Positions 6,353-13,548 of a stretch of 13,548 nucleotides of DNA are shown here, piece after piece (the first letter of the stretch is position 1; every line of letters begins with the position of its first letter). Location of the stretch: the NCBI GenBank assembly GCA_046596415.1, contig JBKJML010000007.1:1-13548 (forward strand), in the 5' to 3' direction. The position numbers and the translations under genes were made by a program. Under the pieces are notes generated by a model that saw only the letters and a program-made list of their open reading frames with translations, was not told the DNA's origin and did no database searches. This DNA is from JBKJML01 sp046596415 (GTDB taxonomy: Bacteria > Actinomycetota > Thermoleophilia > Gaiellales > Gaiellaceae).

Positions 6353-9055
6353 ATGGCAATCGCTTCGGAAACGAGTGTCGACGAGCGGCGCGGCGCGGCC
6401 TTCGAGACGCTCGCCGAGGCGACGCGCGCGATCGTCGACGGAGCGGCGCTCGGCACGGTGCTCGACGCTCTGGCCATCGCGGCGGCGCAGCTGACAGCGT
6501 GCCAGGTGGCGGTCGTGCGGGTGACCGAGCCGAACGGGGCACTCCTCACGCGTGCGGTCGCCGGGCCGCAGGCTCTGGCGGCAGAGCTCGCGGGCGCCCA
6601 CGCCCCCGGTGACATCGAGGAGGCGCTGGGAGTCACCGCGGCGCGGACGGGGCTTGCCGTCGCGTACGCCGTCCCGGTCGAAGGCCCCGGCGGGGTTGCC
6701 GGCTCGGTGGAGCTGCTCCGGGGTGCCGACGAGCTCGACGTGGTCGAGCGGCGACTCGCCCGGGTCATCGCCGACCACGTTGCGCTCGCGCTGCGCGTCG
6801 CGGCGCCGGCGCGCGGTCCGCGCTGGAGCGGCGCGGCCGACGTGCTCGAGCTCACCGGTGACGCGCTCGCCGCATCGTCGGACGAGGAGCACGCGGCCGA
6901 CCGGATCGCCCAGGTTGCCGTAACCGCCGCCGGAGCGGAAGCGGCGCTGATCTGGCGCGTGCAGCCCGGCGGTGCCGACGACGGGGACCTGCGCCTGATC
7001 GCCTCGCATGGCGACGACGTCGTGGGAGAGAGAACGCTGCTCGTCCGACTCGCCGCCGACGTGACGGGTGGCAGCCAATCAGTGACGGTCGAACGGCTCC
7101 CGGGCTCGACGAGCACCGTCGCAACGCTCCGGCTCGGCGAGCCTTCGCTCGGCGCGCTCCAGCTCGTCTTCCCGGGTGTCGAGCCCGCTTCCAAGCGACA
7201 CGTCGAGCTCCTGGCGAGCTTTGCCGTGCGGGTCGCGCACGCGCTCCGGTCGAGCGAGCGGGCGCGCGAGCTCGGCCACGAGCTCGACCGCAGCCGAGCC
7301 CTGCTCGCCGTGGTCGGCCAGGCCATCTCCGAGCTCTCGCTCTCCCACACGCTCGAGACGGCCGTCGAACGTGTCGCTGAGCTGCTCGGCGCCGAGCGCG
7401 TCGCGATCTACCTCGACGAAGACGGCCGGCTGACGACCGCCGCCGCTCGCCGGCTCTCCGGCCCGCACGAGGATGTCGCGGGCTGCCTGTACGAGCTCGC
7501 GCTCGGCCCAGCCCGCGGTCGCGGCATCCTGCTGGTCGCGGCAGCAGCGACCGACGAGCGGCTCACCGACGTTCAAGACTCGGTCGTCGAGGCCGGGATC
7601 GAGGCGGCGATCGCGCTGCCGCTCCACGTTGCCGAGGAGGCGATCGGCCTGCTCGTCGTCTACGCCGCTCGCGGCCGCGTCCCGACTGCGAATGAGTCGG
7701 CGCTGCTCGTCGCTCTCGCCGCCCAGCTCGCAGTCGCAGTGCAGAACGCGCGCCTGCACGAGCGGACGAAGCTGCTCGGCGAGGAGCTCGAGACGGTGCT
7801 CGCCGCCGAGCGGGACGCAGCCCGCCGGCTGCACGCGCTCTACGACATCTCGCGCTCGTTCGCCCAGACACTCTCACTCGAGTCGACGCTCGATACGCTT
7901 GCGGAGACGGTCGTCGAGGCTCTCGGTGTCGACGCGGCGGTGATTCTGATGCCCGACGAGCGTCGCTCCACGCTCATCCCCCTCGCCCTGCACGTCGACG
8001 ACGAACGGGTCGGTGACGCAGCGCGCGCGATTCTCAACCGGCCCCAGCCGCTCTCCGGCTCGCTCCTGCGGCGCCTCCTCCGCACGCAGGAGCCGCTCGT
8101 CATCGACGCGGGGGTCGCGCGGGAGCTCGGCGGCGCTCACTCGCTCCTCGCACCGTTTCTCGAGCGCGGCTCGACAGCCGCGTTGATCCCGATCGCCACC
8201 CCGGCAGAGGTCCTCGCGACGCTGCTCCTCGTGTCGCTCGACCCGGCTCGCCCGGTGGACGGCGCCGTCGTCGACACGGCGCTCTCGATTGCGGCCCAGG
8301 CAGCCCTCGCGATCGACAACGCCCGCCTCTATTCGCAGCAGAAAGCCTTCGCCGACGCGATGCAGCGCTCGCTCCTGCCTCGGGAGACGCCAACCGTGCC
8401 GGGGCTCGAGGTGGGGGAGGTGTACGAGTCGTCTGCGCGGCTCGATGTCGGGGGCGACGTCTACGACTTCCTGACGCTCGGCGACGGGCGCCTCGCGGTT
8501 GTTCTGGGCGACGTCACCGGGCATGGCGTCGATGCCACCGCAGACATGGCGATGGCGAAGTTCGTCTTCCGCTCCCTCGCCCGTGAGCACCCCGACCCGG
8601 GCGAGTTCCTCGCCGCCGCGAACGAGGTCGTGACCTCGGAGATCGCGCCTGGCAAGTTCATCACCATGGCCTACGTCGCGATCGATGCGATCGGCGGCCG
8701 GATCGAGTGCGCCCTTGCCGGGCACCCGCAGCCGCGGCTCGTGCTCCCATCCGGAGAGGTCGTCGCGATCGAGGCACGCGGGCTCGCGCTCGGGATCGAC
8801 GGGGAACAGCGCTACGAGACCGTCTCGGTCGATTTCCCCCCCGGCGCCACGATCGTCCTCTACACCGACGGCGTGAACGAGGCTCGTCGGCGCGGTGAGC
8901 AGTACGGCCTGGAGCGGTTCGACGCGCTGCTTTCGGAACGGCGCGGCCTCCCGGCGCGCGAGGTGGCGCTCGAGACAGTGGCTGCCTGCCGTGCGTGGAC
9001 CGGCGGCGAGCTCGGCGACGACGTGGCGGTCGTCGTCATCAAACGGGACGGCTGA
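6353..9055 (+). CDS. Multi-GAF sensor with C-terminal SpoIIE/PP2C-type Ser/Thr phosphatase
   Basis: A 900-residue soluble signalling protein without signal peptide or membrane helix. Four GAF-like sensory modules can be inferred at about 15-150, 160-300, 312-470 and 495-668. They are joined by charged helical linkers such as 475-500 and 300-315, and GAF 1 and 2 are the most diverged. The phosphatase occupies about 675-900. Its metal-site motifs are GGDVYD (D702, D705), GDVTGHG (D720), LYTDGVNEA (D839) and DDVAVVV (D889, D890), so it looks active. Relatives dephosphorylate anti-anti-sigma (STAS) proteins in partner-switching control of sigma factors, or other phosphoproteins. No STAS or RsbW-like kinase gene is in the window, so the target is unknown. 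The start at ATG 6353 is the first possible after the ATG-GCC-TAA at 6332. The next gene begins 3 nt after the stop. Confidence 0.9.
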   Translation: MAIASETSVDERRGAAFETLAEATRAIVDGAALGTVLDALAIAAAQLTACQVAVVRVTEPNGALLTRAVAGPQALAAELAGAHAPGDIEEALGVTAARTGLAVAYAVPVEGPGGVAGSVELLRGADELDVVERRLARVIADHVALALRVAAPARGPRWSGAADVLELTGDALAASSDEEHAADRIAQVAVTAAGAEAALIWRVQPGGADDGDLRLIASHGDDVVGERTLLVRLAADVTGGSQSVTVERLPGSTSTVATLRLGEPSLGALQLVFPGVEPASKRHVELLASFAVRVAHALRSSERARELGHELDRSRALLAVVGQAISELSLSHTLETAVERVAELLGAERVAIYLDEDGRLTTAAARRLSGPHEDVAGCLYELALGPARGRGILLVAAAATDERLTDVQDSVVEAGIEAAIALPLHVAEEAIGLLVVYAARGRVPTANESALLVALAAQLAVAVQNARLHERTKLLGEELETVLAAERDAARRLHALYDISRSFAQTLSLESTLDTLAETVVEALGVDAAVILMPDERRSTLIPLALHVDDERVGDAARAILNRPQPLSGSLLRRLLRTQEPLVIDAGVARELGGAHSLLAPFLERGSTAALIPIATPAEVLATLLLVSLDPARPVDGAVVDTALSIAAQAALAIDNARLYSQQKAFADAMQRSLLPRETPTVPGLEVGEVYESSARLDVGGDVYDFLTLGDGRLAVVLGDVTGHGVDATADMAMAKFVFRSLAREHPDPGEFLAAANEVVTSEIAPGKFITMAYVAIDAIGGRIECALAGHPQPRLVLPSGEVVAIEARGLALGIDGEQRYETVSVDFPPGATIVLYTDGVNEARRRGEQYGLERFDALLSERRGLPAREVALETVAACRAWTGGELGDDVAVVVIKRDG

Positions 9056-9058
9056 CGC

Positions 9059-10579
9059 ATGGCTCCGCGCGGGCTCGGCGCCGTCGTCTTCCTCGCCGGT
9101 ACAGGCACTCTCGCGACCGAGATCGCTGCGTCGAGACTGCTAGCACCGGCGTTCGGCTCGTCGACTGTCGTCTGGGCGAACCTGATCGGTGTCGTGCTGG
9201 CCGCGCTCGCCGTCGGCTACTGGCTGGGGGGCAAGCTCGCCGACCGGCGACCGGAGCCGCGCCTGCTCGGCCGGCTCGTGCTCCTCGCTGCGCTCCTCGT
9301 CGCGGCGACTCCCTTTCTTGCCCGGCCGCTGCTCGAGATCGCCGTGCGCGCGGTCGACGATGCACAGGCGGGCGCGGTGGTCGCCTCCTTCGCGGCGGTC
9401 GTCTTTCTCTTCGCGCCGCCGGTCGTCCTGCTCGGCGCGGTCAGTCCGTTCGCGATCCGGCTCGCCGTCGACGATCTCGCGACCGCGGGCTCGGTCGCCG
9501 GACGGCTCTACGCGCTCTCGACCGCCGGGTCGCTGCTCGGCACCTTCGTGCCGGCGCTCATCTCGATCCCGCTGCTCGGCACGCAGCGCACGCTGCTCGG
9601 CGCCGGCACGCTCCTGGCGCTTGCCTCCGTGCCGCTGCTCGGCCGCCGCGCGCTCGCGCCGGCAGTCGCGCTCGCAGCGTTCGCCGCCCTCCTCCCGCCG
9701 GGCGCGATCCGCGCCGCCGACGGAGTGCTCTACGAGCGCGAGTCCCGCTACCAGTTCGTCCAGGTGGTCGAGCGGCCCGACGGCAGCCGGCTGCTCTACC
9801 TGAACGAGGGAGTCGCGGTTCACTCGATCTGGCGGTCGGAGACGGTGCTGACCGGGGGCGCGTGGGACATGTTCCTCACCGTGCCGCCGCTCCTCGCCCG
9901 GCCGCTCGAGCGGGTCGCGATCCTCGGCAACGCGGGCGGCACGACCGCTCGGGCGCTCGCGCGCTTCTACCCGCAGGCCGTCGTCGACGGCGTCGAGATC
10001 GACCCCGAGGTCTCACGGGTCGGCCGGCGCTTCTTCGGGCTCGGTGAAAGCCCGAACATCCGCCTCCACGACGAGGATGCCCGCCCCTTTCTCAGGGCGA
10101 CCGACGGGCGCTACGACCTGATCACGGTCGACGCGTACCGCCAGCCCTACGTGCCGTTCCACCTCGCCACGCGCGAGTTCTTCCAGCTCGCCCGCGAGCG
10201 CCTGCGCCCCGGTGGCATCGTCGTGCTGAACGTCGCACGCGTCCCGGGCGACGACAGGCTCGTTGCCGGGATCGCCGGCACGCTCGCTGCCGAGCTGCCC
10301 CAGGTCGTCGTCTGGCCGGCGCTCCGCTTCAACGCGCTCGTGATCGGCTTTTCCCAGCCGTTGTCGCGCGCAGAGATCTCGCGCCGCCTCCGGAGCGGGC
10401 CGGCGCAGCTCGCACCGCTGCGGCGACTCCTGGACGGGGGGCTGTACGCCGCCGCACCCGCCGATCGCCCGTGGACCGACGACCGGGCACCGGTCGAGTG
10501 GGCGACCGACCGGATGCTCGCCGGGTTCGCGACGCGAGGCGGCGTCCTCGACGAGAATCTCCTGCCGACGGCGCCATGA
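9059..10579 (+). CDS. Membrane-anchored spermidine-synthase-like protein
   Basis: A 506-residue fusion. Residues 1-215 contain about seven membrane helices resembling the transporter-like half of the fused family. Residues 220-490 form a spermidine-synthase-type Rossmann domain. The nucleotide site is AILGNAGGTTAR (287-298), the ribose-binding acid is E313 (VDGVEIDPEV), and D340 sits in HDEDAR. The family's catalytic Asp region, DSSDP in true spermidine synthases, reads VDAYRQPYVP (D358). The substrate-gate region reads LNEGVAVHSIW (248-258). The aminopropyl-transferring motif is thus changed, and polyamine synthesis cannot be assumed; methyl transfer or another use of S-adenosylmethionine-type nucleotides is equally possible. 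The ATG lies 3 nt after the phosphatase stop. The ATGA overlap with the next gene indicates coupling. Confidence 0.85.
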   Translation: MAPRGLGAVVFLAGTGTLATEIAASRLLAPAFGSSTVVWANLIGVVLAALAVGYWLGGKLADRRPEPRLLGRLVLLAALLVAATPFLARPLLEIAVRAVDDAQAGAVVASFAAVVFLFAPPVVLLGAVSPFAIRLAVDDLATAGSVAGRLYALSTAGSLLGTFVPALISIPLLGTQRTLLGAGTLLALASVPLLGRRALAPAVALAAFAALLPPGAIRAADGVLYERESRYQFVQVVERPDGSRLLYLNEGVAVHSIWRSETVLTGGAWDMFLTVPPLLARPLERVAILGNAGGTTARALARFYPQAVVDGVEIDPEVSRVGRRFFGLGESPNIRLHDEDARPFLRATDGRYDLITVDAYRQPYVPFHLATREFFQLARERLRPGGIVVLNVARVPGDDRLVAGIAGTLAAELPQVVVWPALRFNALVIGFSQPLSRAEISRRLRSGPAQLAPLRRLLDGGLYAAAPADRPWTDDRAPVEWATDRMLAGFATRGGVLDENLLPTAP

Positions 10580-11364
10580 TCGACCTGCTGCGCAGAGACG
10601 GGCCGCCTCTGCGGATCGGCCATCGCGGCGCTGCCGCGATCGAGGCCGAGAACACCTTGCGCTCGTTCCGGGCCGCGGTCGAGATCGGCGTCGACCTGAT
10701 CGAGTTCGACGTGCTCGACCTGCCCGGCGGCCCGCTCGTGCTCGCGCACTCGGACGATCTGCACGAGGTGAGTCACGGGGCTGCGGCGGGCAGCGTACGC
10801 GGCCGCTCGTTCGAGGAGCTTCGTGAGGTGGCCCCCGACCTGCCAACCTTCGATGAGGCGCTCGCGTTCTTCGTCGACGAGGCACCCGGCGTGGGGCTGC
10901 ACGTCGACCTGAAGCTCGCAACGCGGCTCGACGAGCTCGTCGCGGCGCTCGAGCGGCACAGGCTCGCCGATCGCACGGTCGTCAGCTCGTTCCACCGCCC
11001 GAGCCTCCACGCGGTTGCCCGCGCGTCCGATCGGGTGCGGATCGGATTCACGTTTCCCGAGGATCGCGTGGGCATCACGCGGCGCCGGACGCTGGCGCCC
11101 CTGATCCGCCCCGGGGCGGCTGCGCTGCGGGCGGCGATCGCGACCCGCGTCCCGTCGCTCTTGCGGCGTGCCGGGGCCACGACGCTGATGCTCCACTACG
11201 CCGTCGTGTCGCCTGCGGGCGTCGCGAGAGCCCACCGGCTGGGCGCCGCCGTGTTCGCCTGGACGGTCGATGATCCGCTCGAGATCGACCGGATGCTGTC
11301 CGCCGGCGTCGACGGGGTGATTACGAACGACCCACGGTTGCTCGTTGCTACCCTGACCGCGTGA
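10576..11364 (+). CDS. Glycerophosphodiester phosphodiesterase family protein
   Basis: A 262-residue TIM-barrel enzyme. The family hydrolyses glycerophosphodiesters to glycerol-3-phosphate and an alcohol in phospholipid turnover. Motifs seen are GHRGAAAIEAENT (H16, R17; the usual PENT reads EAENT), IEFDV (E43, D45), LVLAHSDDL (H58), HVDLK (D111, K113), VSSF and FAWTVDD, then GVDGVITNDP near the C-terminus. The usual HD pair is HS here (H58-S59), followed by D60-D61, which may compensate. No signal peptide is present, so it is probably cytoplasmic. The ATG at 10576 overlaps the previous stop (ATGA). A longer in-frame reading from 10471 would be a shadow of the preceding gene. The end overlaps the transpeptidase start (GTGA). 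Confidence 0.88.
   Translation: MIDLLRRDGPPLRIGHRGAAAIEAENTLRSFRAAVEIGVDLIEFDVLDLPGGPLVLAHSDDLHEVSHGAAAGSVRGRSFEELREVAPDLPTFDEALAFFVDEAPGVGLHVDLKLATRLDELVAALERHRLADRTVVSSFHRPSLHAVARASDRVRIGFTFPEDRVGITRRRTLAPLIRPGAAALRAAIATRVPSLLRRAGATTLMLHYAVVSPAGVARAHRLGAAVFAWTVDDPLEIDRMLSAGVDGVITNDPRLLVATLTA
11349..11354 (+). promoter_or_regulatory. Possible internal -10 box before the L,D-transpeptidase gene
   Basis: TACCCT lies within the last codons of the phosphodiesterase gene and ends 6 nt before the GTG at 11361, repeating the leaderless geometry seen upstream. There is no recognisable -35 box, and the genes also overlap as GTGA, so an internal promoter is only a possibility. Confidence 0.22.
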
Positions 11365-12431
11365 GGCGCACCGCACTTGCCCTGCTGACGCTCGCTCTCT
11401 GCGCCTCCGCCGGGGTGCTCTCAGCCGCAGTCCTCGCAGCCGGCCCGTCGCGTGTCTTCGACACGATCACCGGCGGCACCACGACGTCGACTGTCCCGAC
11501 CTCGACGACCGGGACGACGACGGCGCCGACCACGGGCACGACCCCCACCACGCCGCGGCCGCAGACCATCCCAGCGGGGGTCACCGTCGGGGGGCTACTC
11601 GTCGGCGGGCTTTCTCCCGCCGACGCTCAAGCGGAGCTCCGCTTCTTCTTCGCGCGGCCGCTCACGCTCGTCGTCGGCAAACGCAAGCTGAAGGTCGCGG
11701 CGCAAGAGCTCGGTGCCGCCGCCGAGCTGAAGAAGGCCGTCGAGCGCGCACGCGTCGCCCGGCCCGGCGTCAACGTGCCGCTCACGGTGGTCTCGCCGCG
11801 CGCGAAGGTCGAGCGCTACGTGCGCGGGCTTGCCGCCCGCCTCGACCGTGTGCCGGTTGACTCACGCCTCTTCCTGCGCAAGGGCAAGCCGTTCGTGACG
11901 AAGAGCGTCGGCGGCCGCAGCCTGCGTCAGGTGCTCGTCGTGCGAGCGCTCTTCACAGCCGTCAAGACCCACGATCGTGCGCCGCTCAAGCTCGTTTTCC
12001 AGCCTGTCAAGGCGACGGTGACCGAGAACTCGCTCGGCGACGTGATCGTCATCCACCGCGGCACGAACCGGCTCGAGCTCTACGACGGGATGAAGCTGCG
12101 CCGCACCTTCGGCGTTGCGACCGGGCAGGCGCGCTACCCGACACCGCTCGGCCGCTTCGAGATCGTCGTCAAGTGGAAGAACCCCTGGTGGTACCCGCCC
12201 GCCTCCGACTGGGCGAAGGACGCCAAGCCGATCCCGCCCGGTCCCGGCAACCCGCTCGGGACGCGTTGGATGGGCATCTCCTCGCCGGCGGTCGGGATCC
12301 ACGGAACGCCCGACTCCGCCTCGATCGGCTACTCGCTCTCGCATGGGTGCATCCGCATGCTGATCCCGCAGGTCGAGTGGCTATTCGGCCAGGTCGAGAT
12401 CGGCACGCCCGTGTACATCGTCGCAAGCTGA
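11361..12431 (+). CDS. L,D-transpeptidase (YkuD domain), secreted
   Basis: A 356-residue exported wall enzyme; the family makes 3-3 cross-links in peptidoglycan or attaches proteins to it. A signal peptide or N-terminal anchor (1-27, RRTALALLTLALCASAG) leads to a Thr/Pro-rich linker (about 36-70), likely a flexible spacer through the wall. Residues 71-225 include GVTVGGLLVGGLSPADAQ, the start of a PG_binding_4/VanW-associated type of domain. The catalytic YkuD domain is at about 230-356. The key motif is H314-G-T then SHGCIRM (327-333) with nucleophile C330 and H328. The GTG at 11361 gives a well-formed signal peptide and overlaps the previous stop. The stop overlaps the thioredoxin start as TGATG. 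Targets and cross-link type cannot be read from sequence. Confidence 0.92.
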   Translation: MRRTALALLTLALCASAGVLSAAVLAAGPSRVFDTITGGTTTSTVPTSTTGTTTAPTTGTTPTTPRPQTIPAGVTVGGLLVGGLSPADAQAELRFFFARPLTLVVGKRKLKVAAQELGAAAELKKAVERARVARPGVNVPLTVVSPRAKVERYVRGLAARLDRVPVDSRLFLRKGKPFVTKSVGGRSLRQVLVVRALFTAVKTHDRAPLKLVFQPVKATVTENSLGDVIVIHRGTNRLELYDGMKLRRTFGVATGQARYPTPLGRFEIVVKWKNPWWYPPASDWAKDAKPIPPGPGNPLGTRWMGISSPAVGIHGTPDSASIGYSLSHGCIRMLIPQVEWLFGQVEIGTPVYIVAS

Positions 12432-12982
12432 TGGCCGGGCGCGCGAAGGTCGCGGCGCAGGTCGCCGCAGTCGCGATCGTTGCAGCGCTGCTCGGCCTCC
12501 TCGTCTGGCAGCTCGTACGCGACACGGGCGGCGCGGCCGCCCAGATCACCAAGGGGCAGACCCCGGACGCGCCGAAGCTCGTGCTCGAACGGCTCGACGG
12601 GAAGGGCACGATCGACCTGCGCGACTACCGGGGCAAGGCGGTCGTGATCAACTTCTGGGCCTCGTGGTGCGGCCCGTGCAAGCAGGAGGCGCCCGAGCTC
12701 GAGCGCGGCTGGCAGCGCTGGCAGGGGAAGGGAGTCGTCTTCCTCGGCGTCGACATCCAGGACTTCAAGGCCGACGCGCGCCGCTTCATCGCCCGCTACG
12801 GCATCACGTATCCGAACGTCTTCGACGGGCGCGGCTCGACCTGGGGCCCGTTCGGCTTGCTCGGCGTGCCCGAGACCTTCTTCGTCGGCCGCAACGGGAA
12901 GCTCGTCAGCCGGGTGCCGCGACCGATCAGCCGCGAGCAGCTCGACGAGAACATCTCACTCGCGCTCGCAGCCGTCTCGTGA
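12431..12982 (+). CDS. TlpA/ResA/CcmG-like thiol-disulfide oxidoreductase, membrane-anchored
   Basis: A 183-residue thioredoxin-fold protein exposed outside the membrane. An uncleaved N-terminal helix (about 7-29) anchors it. The catalytic motif WCGPC is at 79-83 (C80, C83) in VVINFWASWCGPC, and the cis-proline is P147 in GVPETF. Family members reduce apocytochrome c cysteines or pass electrons from CcdA to haem-ligation factors. The adjacent ccmH and ccdA genes support that role over a general one. The ATG at 12431 shares its first base with the preceding stop. The longer in-frame reading from 12173 is a shadow of the transpeptidase. The stop overlaps the next start (GTGA). Confidence 0.92.
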   Translation: MAGRAKVAAQVAAVAIVAALLGLLVWQLVRDTGGAAAQITKGQTPDAPKLVLERLDGKGTIDLRDYRGKAVVINFWASWCGPCKQEAPELERGWQRWQGKGVVFLGVDIQDFKADARRFIARYGITYPNVFDGRGSTWGPFGLLGVPETFFVGRNGKLVSRVPRPISREQLDENISLALAAVS

Positions 12983-13425
12983 GGGTCGCGCTCGCGCTCC
13001 TCGCGTCGCTCGCGCTCGCCGCGCCCGCGCTCGCGAGCGAGCAGCGCCCCACGTCGGCCGAGCTCGAGTCGGAGCTTGTCTGCCCGACCTGCAAGACGAC
13101 GCTCGACCAGTCGACGGCACCCGTCGCGGAGCGGATGAAGGAGATCATCCGGGAGCGCATCGCGGCTGGCGACACGAAGAGCGAGATCAAGGCTGCGTTC
13201 GTCGCCCAGTTCGGGCCCGCCGTGCTCGCGACCCCTGGCAGGCGCGGGCTCGACCTGCTCGCCTGGCTCCTGCCGCTCGTCGGGTTGGGAATCGCTGCGG
13301 TCGTCGTCGGTCTGCTCGCCTGGCACTGGTCGCGGCGCCGCGGCGACGACGCCGACGCGCCGCCGCAGGCGCTGGATCCAGAGCTCGAGCGGCGCGTCGA
13401 TGCAGAGCTCGCGCGGTACGAGTGA
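12979..13425 (+). CDS. ccmH: Cytochrome c-type biogenesis protein CcmH
   Basis: A 148-residue exported protein of cytochrome c maturation system I. It keeps apocytochrome haem-binding cysteines reduced and presents them for ligation. A signal peptide (1-19, ending ALA) precedes the redox motif ELVCPTC with C35 and C38; most relatives have LRCxxC, so Arg is Val here. A helical domain (46-85) includes the FVAQFGPAVLATP pattern conserved in the family. One membrane helix at about 93-117 and a charged cytoplasmic tail follow. Length and order match the short, single-domain CcmH. GTG at 12979 overlaps the thioredoxin stop, and the end overlaps the ccdA start (GTGA). Confidence 0.93.
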   Translation: MRVALALLASLALAAPALASEQRPTSAELESELVCPTCKTTLDQSTAPVAERMKEIIRERIAAGDTKSEIKAAFVAQFGPAVLATPGRRGLDLLAWLLPLVGLGIAAVVVGLLAWHWSRRRGDDADAPPQALDPELERRVDAELARYE

Positions 13426-13548
13426 GCGTCGCCCAGATCGCGGCGGCGTTCGGCGCCGGCTTCGTATCGTTCCTCGCGCCGTGCGTGCTGCCGCTCGTCC
13501 CTGGCTACCTCTCGGCGATCTCGGCGGTGCAGGCCGACCGGCTCGGCG
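13422..13548 (+). CDS. ccdA: Cytochrome c biogenesis protein CcdA (5' part only)
   Basis: The first 42 codons of a gene running off the window. They read as an N-terminal membrane helix with the family motif SFLAPCVLPLVPGYLS, in which the Cys after Ala-Pro is one of the two that carry electrons across the membrane to thioredoxin-like partners. CcdA passes reducing power from cytoplasmic thioredoxin to TlpA/CcmG- and CcmH-type proteins, which are the two preceding genes. GTG at 13422 overlaps the ccmH stop (GTGA). The later helices and second Cys are outside the window, so DsbD-type length variants cannot be excluded. Confidence 0.88.
   Translation, partial: MSVAQIAAAFGAGFVSFLAPCVLPLVPGYLSAISAVQADRLG

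Noticed and set aside
8995..10047. 350-codon plus-strand frame overlapping the phosphatase end and the spermidine-synthase-like gene
   Set aside because: The product is mostly Arg/Ala/Gly/Pro and overlaps two well-supported genes in another frame.
10147..11376. 409-codon minus-strand frame across the phosphodiesterase gene
   Set aside because: It is antisense to a gene with family motifs; its product has no hydrophobic core pattern or domain.

Overview
The window is about 13.5 kb of very GC-rich, densely packed bacterial chromosome with no RNA genes, mobile elements or CRISPR arrays that I can see. Third codon positions are almost all G or C, and many genes meet in ATGA/GTGA/TGATG stop-start overlaps. 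The order enolase, FtsB/DivIC-like protein, DUF501 protein is the actinobacterial arrangement. Together with multi-GAF/SpoIIE phosphatases and a CcmH/CcdA/TlpA cytochrome c set, it suggests Actinomycetota, most likely a deep lineage such as Thermoleophilia (Gaiellales/Solirubrobacterales). That placement is inference from gene content and composition; no phylogenetic test was possible.

Region 1 (1-4347, plus strand): the tail of an upstream gene (perhaps mazG), enolase, pyruvate kinase, an FtsB/DivIC-like division protein, a DUF501 protein, an unrecognised 104-residue protein and a 77-residue single-pass membrane protein. Enolase and pyruvate kinase catalyse the last two steps of glycolysis (2-phosphoglycerate to PEP to pyruvate) and here sit side by side, with pyk placed between eno and the division gene. 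A hairpin lies between pyk and the ftsB-like gene.

Region 2 (4358-6332): a regulator with a MerR/excisionase-type DNA-binding domain in front of a response-regulator receiver domain, with its own promoter; a PAP2 lipid phosphatase; a four-helix membrane protein on the minus strand whose 3' end overlaps the phosphatase gene; and a 79-residue single-pass membrane protein read divergently from it.

Region 3 (6353-13548, plus strand): seven tightly linked genes. They are a 900-residue protein with apparently four GAF-like domains and a SpoIIE/PP2C-type phosphatase domain, a membrane-anchored spermidine-synthase-like protein, a glycerophosphodiester phosphodiesterase, an L,D-transpeptidase, a TlpA/ResA-like thioredoxin, CcmH, and the start of CcdA. 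The last three form a cytochrome c thiol-redox module. The transpeptidase, the PAP2 phosphatase and the FtsB-like protein all act on the cell envelope, the first two on wall or lipid-carrier chemistry.

I found no clearly new biological system. The best leads are the HTH-receiver fusion, the repeated leaderless-type promoter geometry (a -10 box 6-7 nt before the start codon), the divergent active site of the spermidine-synthase-like protein, and the unrecognised 104-residue protein.
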